Shown here: positions 11,462 to 23,600 of the stretch, one piece after another
Layout: the number at the start of each line of letters is the position of its first letter
Numbering within the stretch: the first letter of the stretch is position 1
Source: Strigops habroptila
Lineage: Eukaryota; Chordata; Aves; Psittaciformes; Psittacidae
DNA: 64,000 nt
Direction: 5' to 3'
NCBI RefSeq assembly: GCF_004027225.2
Contig: NC_044288.2
Span: 4,763,719 to 4,827,718, forward strand
Notes under the pieces: model-generated
What the model saw: only the letters and a program-made list of their open reading frames with translations
Database searches by the model: none
What the model was told of the DNA's origin: nothing
Program-made: the position numbers and the translations under genes

Positions 11462-13192
11462 TCAGAGCAGCCGCAGGAAGAAGGCTGCGGCCAGCCCCAG
11501 CGTGAGGGAGAGCAGGGTCGGGCTGCTGCAGGGCGGGCTCAGGCTCCTCTCGGGGGGCTTCAGCGTGGTGTGCGGGGTGATGCCGACCCCCTTGTCTGCG
11601 TGGCCAAGGGCCTAGAACAGGAAACGAGAGTCAGGCATCGCTCCAAAGGGCAGCGCGGGGTTAAACCCCCCCTAAAGCCGCCACCCGGCTGCCCTGGGTG
11701 CAGGAAGGAGCCAGGGCACTCGTCGTCCTCTCCCTGACAGGTTCTCCTCCACGCCACACATCCCTGTTTGCTTATGGGTTTTCCCACCGCAGGGAGCAAA
11801 GCAAGCTGACCCTCAGTGTCATTGCCCTTCCAGCCAAGGGAGGGAAGCAGAAGCTGGAGTGGTCTTTCCCCCTCAGACAGCTGCTCCGAGGAAGTGGCCC
11901 ATGGGCCCTGCACAGAGGATGTGGGGTGCAGGAACAGAGCTCGGAAACCCCCATGCTGGAAGCAAAAGGGAGGAGGAAGGACCCTCATTCCCCCCTGGGG
12001 TGTTGCAAGTGGGGACATTGCAGTCAGCGTGTGAAAAGTAACAGTTGGGATGTTGATTTCAGAGCAGTTTCCTTCCGTCTCTAGAGATCAGCACCTTCCA
12101 AACTAAGGGGTTTGTGTGAATCGCTCCTGTCCCGGCTGCACAGAACCACTCTTTGGGGATTTGGTCCTTTTCTGGGACTAACTGTGAGCAGTTAAAGGTG
12201 ACTGCAGTGACAAGCACTGCCCTGGCCTGCTGGAAAACCCTGGACACCCTTTCCCTCCGTGAGCCAGCCAGCACGCTGCTTCCCTCCTTGGGTCCCTGCA
12301 GAGCTGGGATAGTGCCAGGGGTGGGACCCCAAGACCCAGCTCTGCCCCTTCACAGGCACCCTTGTGCTAGGAGGGTTTTTGGCTGGTTCACCCAGCCACA
12401 GATTGGGACTCTCAAAATGTAAAAGCACATATGTAAACGTAAAAAGCAGCAGGTCACAGCTGTGTGGAGTTTGAGAGTAAAAAATAAGCACAGATACATC
12501 TGGCCCCGCTACCAACACACTGTAGAAAAAGTACATCTGCCACCTGCTGCTCTGGGCAGCAATCGCCCTCCCTGAAAGCACCTTCACCCTCCCACAAAAC
12601 AGCCCCCACTCAGTAGAGCGCAGACATCCACCAGCTTGGCACTTGAACTGAACCCCATGGACAGAAGGAAAATAACACCGCAGTAGGGAGAGGTGAGAGG
12701 AAACCGCACAGCTGTGTGCCCCCCCAGCATCTCCACAGCCATCCTCAGCATCCTCACAGCAGGCACAGGCTGGGGCCAGCACGCAGAGAGGCTGCAAGGT
12801 GGGTGGAGAGCTCAGTGTGAAGGTTATAGATATAAGCGATGCTCTTAAATCCAAAAAGGCATTTAAAAAAGCAATATATGGGAAATACTTAGACCTTGCA
12901 GACCACAGCACAAAGCTTTTGGCAAGACAGCGAGACTTAAATAGAATCACAGAATGGTTTGGGTTGGAAGAGACCTTAAAGATCATCTCGTTCCCACCCC
13001 AAATGTTCAGGTTTCCAGCTGAAGGCAGAAATTCCCCCCCCGGTTGAACCCTACAGCCCCCAACTGCCATCGCAGCCCTGGGACAGAGCCAGCTGGACCC
13101 TGCAGCCTCCGTGTGGCCCCACACCATAGGGTTTCTCTTACCACGCAGAGGAACAGCAGGGCGAGCAGGAGAGCGCGCTGGAGGGGCTGCAT
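11462..13192 (-). CDS. CD52: Small GPI-anchored surface peptide, CD52-like, two exons, 66 residues
   Basis: Exon 1 (13142-13192) codes a 17-residue signal peptide, MQPLQRALLLALLFLCV, and ends at a GTAAGAG donor. Exon 2 (11462-11611) opens after a CTGTTCTAG acceptor, phase 0. It codes a short Pro/Thr/Ser-rich segment (about residues 18-46) with a CSS-type GPI attachment site, then a hydrophobic tail ending FFLRLL before the stop. A signal peptide, tiny mature part and GPI signal in two exons is the CD52 architecture, and the place between CRYBG2 and UBXN11 on the opposite strand is that of mammalian CD52. Primary sequence similarity to mammalian CD52 is weak, so the symbol rests on position and plan. 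No N-x-S/T sequon is present, unlike mammalian CD52, whose peptide is N-glycosylated. The surrounding region is GC-rich. Confidence 0.72.
12941..13000 (-). mobile_element. CR1 LINE 3'-end fragment
   Basis: About 60 bases of the CR1 3' terminus in reverse orientation, recognisable from ATAGAATCACAGAATGG followed by the conserved block that pairs with the usual AAGGTCCCTTCCAACCC. It is heavily 5'-truncated and lies in the intron of the CD52-like gene. Confidence 0.85.
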
Positions 13193-14560
13193 GGTCGGGG
13201 CACACAGCTCACCGTGTGCTGACACCTCCTCCTCTGCTCGCAGTGATGGCAGTCGGAAGCTTTAAGCACAGTGGTGGCCCCATCTCACCAATCGCACCTC
13301 CTTCCCTGTACCAGCCCCACCACCTCAAAGGGCTGTTTGAAACCAGGGCGAATTGGGAAGTTACATCTGCTGCCAGCGCTGCGAGGAAGAAGGTGCGAGA
13401 CAGAAGGGGGGATGTCCAGCCAGGAACACCCCTGTACAGCCCTTTCAGCCTCAGTTCTCCATCACCCAGCACCAGAGCAGCTCCTGCTCCACACCATGGC
13501 CACACAGCCACCAACTCCAGCACAAGCAGCGAGCCTCTGGCCCTGCCTTTTCCCACATCACAAAATACCACCTGCAGCATGAAACCCTCTGGCTGAGCTC
13601 TGCTTCTTCCCAGGGCCTCCCTGTCCTGCGCCCTACACCCATGAAGGACTCATAGTGGATATGGGTTAAACCCCTCCCTGATTCAGTGGGAGGGTTTTGC
13701 AAATTGTGGCCAGAGTTTCAACCAAGGAACAAAGCTCTTTCCACGCAACTCTGGCAGGAGCCGGGTCCGAGCTGTCCCTCTGAATTTCAGTTACACACCT
13801 GGAGTGGTCTGATCCAGATAACAAATAGGGAAACACTCCATTCCAGCCCCCCCAGCATCCATCTCCTCACGAGCAGATCTTGGAGCTCTCTCACCCACTC
13901 AACTGCAGCAGCAGGAATCAGAAGGGATTTGGTTATTTTAAGATGGTTAGAAATAAGCTACTGCAATGTGCCAAGCTCATCCAGCTGCTGTCTGGTTCTG
14001 TGTTGGTGAAGCACATCACAGTGCAGAGGGGAAGGCTTCTCTGCTGCAAAGCTTCACCCAATTTAGTTGGGTTTTTGCACTTCATGAACACTTCAAAACG
14101 AGTCTCAGGAACAGCCAACATCCCATCAACGTGCTAAAATGAGCCGGTTCCCTCCAACCGGCGCGGCTGAGCGCTCTGGAGCAGCATGGAGGTGGTGGGC
14201 AGGATGCGCTGGGCTGGACTCTGGGTGGCGGCAGGCGCTGGATGGAGTTGAGAGCACCAGCGAGGCCAAACCAGCGTGCGGTGAGCACACAGCGCCCGAG
14301 GCAGCGGCTGGGGGGACCAGAGCGTGTCCCCCGAGCGGTGCCGCGGGTCGGGCTGTGCCGCACAGCGCGGCTGCGAGCTGAGGGCGTGCGGAGGTGGCTG
14401 AGGGAGGGCAGCGCGGCTCCTGCCCCGGCGCTGGGGCACGTTTGGGGCGCTGCGGGACCCGCTTCCCCCTCCCGGCTTATCCCCGCTCCAGGCGCGGGTT
14501 CGGCGCTGGCGAAGGGGTCCCCGCAGAGCACCGGGCACGGCCGAGTGGAGACAGAGCGGT
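13193..14560. other. Intergenic region between the CD52-like gene and UBXN11 (divergent starts)
   Basis: The two flanking genes start away from each other across about 1.4 kb. The left part is ordinary non-coding DNA. The right part, from about 14150, becomes CpG-rich and leads into the UBXN11 promoter. No exon or repeat was recognised. Confidence 0.5.
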
Positions 14561-14673
14561 GCATGCTGGGATTTGTAGTCCCCGTGCTGCCTCGCCCTCC
14601 ACGTCCCCAAGGCTGAGCCAATCGCAGCGGCCCTCCGTCGCCGTGGCAACCGCCTGTAAACAAGATGGCGGCG
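14561..14673 (+). promoter_or_regulatory. UBXN11 CpG-island promoter: ZNF143/THAP11 site, CCAAT box, RFX X-box, YY1-like start
   Basis: GCATGCTGGGATTTGTAGT at 14561-14579 is the reverse complement of the ZNF143/THAP11 (Staf) consensus. A CCAAT box follows at 14618-14622. GTCGCCGTGGCAAC at 14637-14650 fits the RFX X-box. The start codon sits in AAGATGGCGGC, a YY1-type element common at TATA-less starts. All lie within about 110 bases directly before and over the first codon, in CpG-rich DNA. This points to a broad housekeeping-type promoter with possible cilium-linked input. Confidence 0.75.
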
Positions 14674-17600
14674 GGTGAGTGCTGCGGCAGCGCGGGGGGA
14701 CCCCCGAGGTTTGGGGAGCCCCCAGCACACACACACACACGGAGGCACCGCCGGGCGGTACCCGGTTCCCCCCATCCTTTTGAGCCCCTTTGTGCCAACG
14801 ATCCCTCGAAAAGAGGATCGCTCCCGGCCTTGTGGGACCCGCCGGGCTGCACACAGCGGTGACAGGATCAGAAGCAACACCGGCTCGAACAGAACTCCCC
14901 CAATTCCTTACCGGCATCGGTCCCCAGCAGGTACCGGGGATACAGACCAGTCACGTCTCACAGCACGTTTGTGTTTCCTCAGGTTCAAGCAGAGAAAAGC
15001 TGCTCTCTGCAGCTGCAACAGCACCTTTTCATCTCCATTTAAAAAGTTACCCCATCGAGCAAATCCTCACGAAGTTCATGAATCTGTGCTTTATTTTTAC
15101 ATGTTATCCCCTCATACAGAGCTGCCCAAGTTCATTGCCTCCACTGGTGAGGCTTTTCTTGCCATCCTACGTGTTTTGCAATGGTTGTAGCTCTTTTCCT
15201 CCTACATGTGTCCAAAATCAGATAAGAAACAAAAGGTTTCCATATCTTCAGCAAGACCTAGAGCACATTAAAGCTCTGGTACAAAATAGAAATCATCTAT
15301 TAGAAAATTAGAATCATCTATTTTTACATCTCCATTTTAGGTCACACCCTTCCTACTGCATCTTACAGCAAAATCTCCCTTTCCACTGCAAGTGAAGCTT
15401 CTGTTAATCCCAGGGTGTTGGGCTTTTTGTTCAAATAGCTCAATATTACCACTTTCTGCCTCTCTGTGCAGTGCAGGATGCTCTCTACTGGTGTCACAGT
15501 CTCTTTCTGCAAGCCCCATTTCGTGTTCACTCTTCCCAGCTGCTGAGATTGCACCTTCCCTTGAGTCCTGGCTCATAACAAGCTCCCACATACACTCATT
15601 AGGCTGGGAGTGCCTATGGGATTGAATGGGCCACCCTCCTTTCTCCTGCCCTCTCCTCCCCTCAGCATAACCCCAGTATTCCTTTACCTGCTTTTGAAGA
15701 AGTTGCAGCTAAAACACTGACCTGTTTTCTTTCTTTCATGCTCTTTGTGCCTCTCCTCAGAGGATGCCAGCCTGTCTCCTAGGACGGAGAATCCAGAGCA
15801 AGGCAGTCTCCCCTCGTGCTCGAAGGAGACAACACTGGAAAAGAACACGCAGGGTAAAAGTCCCTCAATGATTGGGGGTTTCTGGGCCATCACAGTCTCT
15901 CAGTGACAGTCTGGTGGGCTCAATACCCCAGGCCAGGGGTAATTCCCCTCTCACATACACTGTATCAGTAATACAGCCATCTCCCTAAGGAATTCCTACC
16001 CAGTACCCTGCAAACGGACCCTTGTCCTACCTGTTCTGGTAGAACAGGAATCATTGCATGGGGTCCCCTGTGGTGCAGAGGATTAAATAACACAGGTTTG
16101 TGCTTTCAGACACAGCTCACACTGACACGGAGCTCGAATCCTCCATGATGCAAAAAATCACCCTGTTGGAACAAAAAATAGCAGAACAAGCAGAAGAAAT
16201 CCAACTGAAGGTAAAAATCCTGCCCTTATCGAACCTGTTCTGTGCCCTGCTTTGATGGTAAAGCCACAGTAGCATTACACGTAGACACCTACACATCAGA
16301 CCTAGTTTGCATAAACCAAGTTCATCTGCAGCCCGCTCTGTTGCACAAACAAGCCTTTTCAGAGCACCAGAGCAATCGTATTGGTCCTTGGGGTGGGAGA
16401 GTGAACAGTCCCTGCTGTAAGTGATGGCTCGGAGCATCCTGTCACTGATATGAGCTGTTTGACTTCAGCCCTGGGTTTTCCTTTTGCTTTCTGAGACAAC
16501 AACTGCTCACACAGCAGAGTCAGCCTGGAGCTGGCCTCTTTGCATGGCTGCAGCTTGCAATAAATACTCTTTTGTGTTTGGTTTTAAAGAGGTGGCTAGG
16601 GAGATGCTGGTTTCATTTCTAGATTAGCTACTTCCTATAAGTCAGAGCATGAGCTGTGCCTGAGCTGGAAGCACAAGGGCAGGAGTCTGGGTGTTCCCCT
16701 ACAGCTCTTGTGCAAATGAAGGAGGGGGAGACAGGTCAGTGTTCCCTCACCTATTCTTGGAGCAGTGTATTTATATCCCACCCCTCATTTGAGTCTAATT
16801 TGTGAGGTGATACAGCCTTTCTGACTTATTCTGCCTCTCTCGGAACGGGGTGAGAGGACGTGCACCACTGACTCACCTAGCCAGGACTAATTGTGAAACT
16901 GTGCCTCAAGGTCCTGAAGGCCAAGGAACTAAATAAGGTCATTGTTTGTTCTGGTCCTGAAGGATAGGAGGATTGCTGAGCTTGAAGAGAAGATGAAGAC
17001 TCTTCAGAAAGAAGAAGGTAAAAATTATTCTACCCTTGGTGCCTTGCTACCTGCAGGAGAGCTACAGAGCTCCTGGTACTGCAGCAGAGCAGGCTTGGAG
17101 GCCTCCTCTCTGAGCCATCCTTACCTTAAAAGCCCAAAAGCCTCTTCAGTGAGTATCAGTTACACAGACGTGGAGCCTTCTGCCAAAGCAGATCCACACT
17201 TTATACTCACATCAAGGCCAGGTTGGACACAGGGGCTTGGAGCAACCTGCTCTAGTGGAAGGTGTCCCTGCCCATGGCAGGGGTTGGAACTGGATGAGCT
17301 TTAAGGTCCCTTCCAACCCAAACCATTCTATTGCTCACCTTTTCCGGTGCAGTGAAAAACATTACTTCCTGACCTATTTTCTGTGGGTTGCTAAGTTTCC
17401 ATGAGTATAAACCAACTACACAGGAAAACAACCAAAACAAACCAGTAAATACTGCAGAGTTCAAACAAGCTGGAAAACCAGAGCTACTCACAGCTGAGCA
17501 AACCCAAAACTCTGCTTGGGATCTCAAAGAAGATTCCAGGCCCAGGCTCACTTGTCCCGGGAGGCAGCCTAACTTTAAATTGAGCCCAACTGTGAGTGAC

Positions 17601-20600
17601 TCACTGAAGGTCTTTTCCCCCATTACGCTCCTTGGAATCCAGCAGCTTCTCCAGCTGAGCCCAAACATGTTTCCTACAATGGCCGAACTGCCTTGTAAGC
17701 ACAAGGCTGTAGTAAGCTCTCAATTTCCTGAGCAGAGAACACAAATATGCCTGTCAAACCACAGGCATGTGTTTTGTACCTCATTGTGCATTGTCCTAGC
17801 CATTCAGCCCAGGTTTCTCAACCCAGCTTTAGTGGACACCTGCTAATTTTTTTAATAGGTCCCTTAAGACTGAGTAAGCTAAGCAATTCTCATCGTTTAA
17901 TTGCCAACAGCACCACTCAGAGCAGCTTCCTGCAGCAGAAAACTCCACCAGTATCATCCACAACTACCTTTTGGTCTGGCGGCATCTTTATCAAACTGCT
18001 GCAGGTTGAATTGTCAGGGACCAGCAAGCAGAGTTCATGTTCAGCTCCTGTGTCTGGTGGACTGGAGCTCACTAGGGCACAGCCAGGTACTGCTGCAGCA
18101 TCTGTGCTGGGTGACACAGGTTATCTATAGCTCTTAAGGCTGTACAAAGGAAAAACAAGTCTTCCTTTTCAGATGCTCCTGACTCATGCACAACAGAGGA
18201 ACTGGAAATTAGGTGCCTTCAGCTGCAGCTCCAGGTCTGGGAGATGGAGGTGAGACACCTGCTTCACTTGCCCTAAGCCATCTGCACCTTTGGTTTGAGA
18301 TCATTGCAGTCCCAGGCTGCTCAGTCTTTTTCAAGCTGCCACTTTGATGATCATAATTCACCACCTCACCCCTCTGAAAACAAAGAACGAGTTCGATGGG
18401 AGCTACAGGGCAGCAGGAAAAGATACACAAACATCTGTGCCTCCTGCAAGCCTCTTCATTTTGACATCTAGGACTGTAGAAATATTCTTTGCAGCTACTA
18501 CAGCCCTGGGAGACTACTGCATCACTACCAATACTTTCATTCTCCCTTTTGCCTACTACTAGTAGAGCAGCTGCTACTACCACCCTGCCAGGGCCAAAGA
18601 AGCCCAAGACAAACCTTCTCTTTCACCTCTCCTTCTGCTCCTCATGATCACAGCTGACCACTCTCAGGCTTCTATTTCTAGTTCTCCGAAGCTCTGGTCT
18701 ACAACACTGACTTGTGCTTTCCTCTCCCAGCGGTTTCTGAACGACTATGGTCTGATTTGGGTTGGAGAGAGACATGAAGAACTGGAAGATGTAGAATTGC
18801 TCAAGGATGAAGAAGAGCTGCCTGGAAGGAGCTTCTGGAAGCCAGGTAAAGCACCAGCACTCCTTGCTGAAGCAGCTATCCTAACTCTCATTGCATGCTT
18901 AGAGAAGGTGTGATACTCCCCAGAGTAGGTAAGCAGCAAAGACCCAGAATTTGCATCTTCAGAATTTGTGATCCTGTGCTGAGGTCTTCACCTCAGCCCA
19001 TCTCAGGGACATGAAGCAATTGAACAGGAGCTAAGCCAGGCAGAACGTTGGTATTTTATACATCTATATTTTGTAAGCCCCATTTAGGGGATGAGGAGAG
19101 AACCCAATGGCTGAGCCACATGGAAGGAGACCCTCAAAGCAGCTGCTCCCTGCAGAGTTCACATACCCTGAACGTTTGAAGCTTGATTTCTCTAATAACA
19201 CTGACAAAAGTGGGTGGAAAATGGAATCAGACGCTTTGTGTATATAGTAGCTGTAGTAACTTACCCATATTGTCTGGCTCCTTCAGAGAGTATTGTTTGC
19301 CTTTCCTCCCAGCCACCACGTGAGTGGTTTAATTGAGACCTGATTGTGCAGGATGGGGTCCAAGCATATTTGGCAACGGCTTCTTAGGAAGTGGTAACAG
19401 AAGGGAGGGAAAAAAAAGGATACTTGGGCTGTAGAGCCAATGATACTTCCTGACTGCTATGCAAATATTAGCGAACTAGTCCTTCCCTCCCTCAGATACA
19501 GGAGGGGAGAAAACTGGGGAAGCAGTAGAGACTTTCACTGTTTTCAGCACATCCTTTTTAAGGACTATGTCCTAGCCCTCCTTTATCAACTCATAAAAAA
19601 GCAGAACAGAAACCATCAGAGTCTTTACCCTCTCTCATTTCCTCTTCTGATGCTATTCTTCTGTCCCATCACCTCTCACTTCTCCACCCTCCCCAAGCAC
19701 CCACAGAAACATCCTCAGCAGCGCCCCAGCAAGAGAGAGCAACCTGCTGGTGGCAAGCAGCAGGCACCTGCCCCTCTTTACACCGGCATTTCCTCAGTGA
19801 GTCTGCCCTGATCCATTTATCCAACCTACTTCATCCAACTAGTTCTTTTCTTCACTGTGCATTTTACAGCACCACATTAAGGGACAACAAAACACTTCTG
19901 AAATTACAACCAAAGACAATGAGCTGAGCGTGGTCTCTAAAGAGCTGGCTGCATCTGGAGTTATATTAGCTGGTAGCAAAGGTCTCTTTCCCTGCTGCCC
20001 TGCCCCTGTGGTTTTGCACACACACCCATGTAAACCTGGCACTGTTGCACCACAGCAGCTCAGCGTTGCACCATGCTTTGTGAAAACAGGAAAGGCAAAG
20101 CATGGAGAGGCAGCCCCACAGCATCAGGGCTCAAATGCACCTCAAATTCACAGAGAGCTGAAAGCTGCTGAGCTGGTGTCCCCTTCCCCCTGTAACTCTG
20201 GTCCCTGTGCCACAGGTGAAGCAGTTGTTCCCCAACACCACATTGATTTTGATTTAATCTTGGAGAAGGTGAAGGATCTGAACTTGCTGGCTGGAGAGGG
20301 CATTTCTCACATCGAGCACACGCCTGGGGGGGCTCGGCTGAGACAGCGGGAACCCCTCCCTCTCACACTGTATCAGAATGGGATTGTCATGTTCAACAGA
20401 GCCTTCCGGCCCTATGAGGACCCATCCACACAGGTATGGAAAGGTTCGTAGAGGAATTAGGCTTAGAGCCATCCTGCTACAGCATTCACTAAGCCCCAGG
20501 AGAGGGAATGGAAAGGAGTAAGGCTTGTGAGCTCATCTCAATCCTAAAAAGGAGCATCTAACAGAGAGCTCCAGCTTCTCACCTGCATCCCTTTAAAGCC

Positions 20601-23600
20601 TAGTATGTCTTTGTAGGGTAATTTTTAAGAGATGGAGATTCTGGGTCTTTCATGCAGACTTTTCTGCACAGCAATAACACTGCAAATAGGAGCAGCCCGG
20701 AGGGAATGGATCAGTCATGAGATAAATAGAAAGTCTGAGGTATGCCCACAAGCTCTTGTTTTGTTTCAGCAATGCCTACAGGATATTATGGATGGCTATT
20801 TCCCTTCGGAGTTGCAGATGCATTACCCTGATGGCATCCCATTGCAGGTAAAGCAGCGCAAAGCTTGTTCAGGTTTTTTTCAGCAGTCTGCCAGATGCTC
20901 CCCACAACAACTTCAGTTTGAGGTTTCTGAAGGCAGGGTACATCAAGATTAACTCTGTGCATGTGTGTCTCAGGAAAAGGGTGGCTGGGAACACACCTGC
21001 TAGAGCCGTTACAGGAAGTGAGTGTTTCTGCATCAAGACTCAATGGTTTCTCTCCCTCAGTGAATCTTGGCTCAGCACAAGACTTCTGAGAGCACAGCAG
21101 GCTTTGTAGTAGAGAAGCAGCACATGCAGCATGTGAAGAGCTGTGTAATGAAGAAGAGGAAAAAAGTTCTCAACTCGCATGGAAAAGCTTTTTAAAACAG
21201 ATTGAACAAGTATCTCTCAAGGAGGATGTTGTGAGAGTTCATTTTGCCACAATTTAAATGGATTTTGCCACCTGATGAGTTCTTCTAGGCTCCACGTTTT
21301 GATTTCTCAGAAATGGCAAAAAGCCAAGGCCACCTTTTCAGGCAGGAAGCAGGCAGAGAGCCTCAGAGGACTCTAATCTAGGTCTTCATGTGCATCCAAC
21401 CAGAGGGGTGCACCTCCCCACTGCCACAAAGAAAGCAGGGCAAGGATGAGGTCAGGACAGCCAGAGTGAGCTGTAGGTGCGGTAGTTAGAAAGTCAGCTG
21501 GAGTCAGGATTGTGCAAAGCTCATGGGCCTGTGGTTCCCTATAATCCATGCATAGCTGGCTGCATCTGGAAGCCCCAGGACACTACAGTAATCAGGGATA
21601 AATACAGACACAGAGTGCACCCACTGTTTTGGACAGCCAGAATAAGAGGAACATAAGGGGAACCTAGAGAGACAGACAGACATTGCTGGTATTTACACAG
21701 CCTGCCCCGCTGCTGGGTGCATCCTGCCTGCCTTGGTTCCTTAGAGCCACCTGACAGTCCCCACTGCAGCCTCTCACTGCCAGATCCCTCTCCAACCCCA
21801 ACCTGCTGCTTCCACATCACTTTCCACCTGCAGAGCCTTTGCAAGTAGGAAAAGATGAGGTCCAAGCACATTCCTTGTAAGTGCTGTAAGTGCCTGTGGA
21901 GATGGACAAACAAACTACCCTGCAGTCTATGTGGGCCATCCCGGGAACTTGAGGGATACGCAAGGATGTGCTTTGTTAGAGAGCCTATACGAGCTGAAAA
22001 TGCATTTCATTTGGTCAGCTGGAGCAGCTTCCAAGGAAGCAGCTTTCATGGTTTCATCTGGGGTTTACAACCCTTGGTTGTCATTGCTGTGGTTTATTGT
22101 GCTTTGACGCAGTGAGAACAAATGTGTCCAACTGTTAAGATTTGCTTATGGCAGCTGCCCTTAATTCAACAGGTCACTGACAGAAGGGACGTGGTGTTTC
22201 AGGAGAGACACCTTCCAGGGAGTTTCCCCGGTCATGGCCAAGTGGTTGGCCACTCAAAATCAAGTGAGGTGCAGGAAACCACCGAGATCCCAGGTAAATT
22301 CTTAAACCTCTCGTTCTCCCACAAGCTCATCCTGTAAGGGTGGGCATCTTCAAGCCAGACTGATCTTTAACTGCACCAAATATGGGATGATTTCTCTTCA
22401 GGCTTTCATAAAAGAATATGGGACATAAGGTTCCTCATTTTGCTTCTAGACTGCAGAAGTCTGAAAGCAATACCTGGCAGGGCTTACGTCAAATGCAGTC
22501 AGTTGTATAGACAGAAAATAGTGCGTTTGTGCACGTGTAACTAAATAACTTTGCCCATCAGCAACATCTTCCTGTTTATATGAAACTGTACTACTTGCTT
22601 GTTCATCTCAAGGCACTCACAGACAGAAGCTGTGCTAAATGTTTCCTTTATCCAAGTAGTAAAGACAAAATAACTGCCCATTGCCACCACAGAAAAAGGA
22701 AGAGACACCAACAAATACACCCTCACAAGATGGAATGATTTCTTAGGCTAAAACCTGACATAGTTTCAGTTTTCCCTGTTCACAGCAGGACTAACCAGGT
22801 TTCAACCTGCTGTGCATCCCAGCTGTGTGCTGCACAGTTGCTCACTGCTGAGGTTGACAGTGGAACATTTAATGGGCCAGAAGGCAGGACAAGCTTCAAT
22901 GGGGGAGACTGAGAGCCAGCCCCAGGCTGGCTAAGGGAGGTCAGAGCTCTCCCTGTCGTGCTCTCTCATCTCAAACCAGCCTATTCTGAGGGCAAATTGT
23001 TTGTCAAAAAGGTCACACATGGACACATCTCTCTGCTTCAGCAGGTCCTAAAGTCTCCCTGGAGCAGCTTCTCAATGAGCTTTCCAAACCCTTGAAACAT
23101 GGAGGAGAAGCAATTGGTGCCCACAACTCAGCCAGAGCAGCACAGCAGGTATGAGTGGACCCCCCAAACACCTAGAGAAGGTGCCAGCAGCGATTCCCTG
23201 GGCTCATCACCCCACACAGCGCCAGCACCCCTTCCTTGGGCCTCTGAGCTCTGCATAACCTCCTCCTCCCAGAGAGGCTCCACCAGAGCACACGTGGCAC
23301 CCTGGCACCTTCTCCTGGCGCTGGCTGCTCTCTGCAGAGCAGGCAGCAGTGACACTCACCTGCTTTGGTTTCAGGGCTCTGACCGGGTGCGGAGCAGCAA
23401 AGAGATCCTGGTGGAGACACCCAGGCTGCCTGCCCTGGAGAGGTACAGGCACAGCCCCTGCCCTGTCAGGCTCTCGTCTTCCTCCTATTTCAACACTGTG
23501 GGTTTCAGTTAAGGAAGTAAATGGACTTGTCCCTTTTACACCTTAGAAATACAGAAAAAGGCCAAGGTTGGTCTACTTGTTCATGGTAAACTTGCCATCT

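Noticed and set aside
12192-13205. Minus-strand 337-codon open frame over the CD52-like intron
   Set aside because: It runs through the clear splice sites of the CD52-like gene and through a CR1 fragment and has no domain resemblance.
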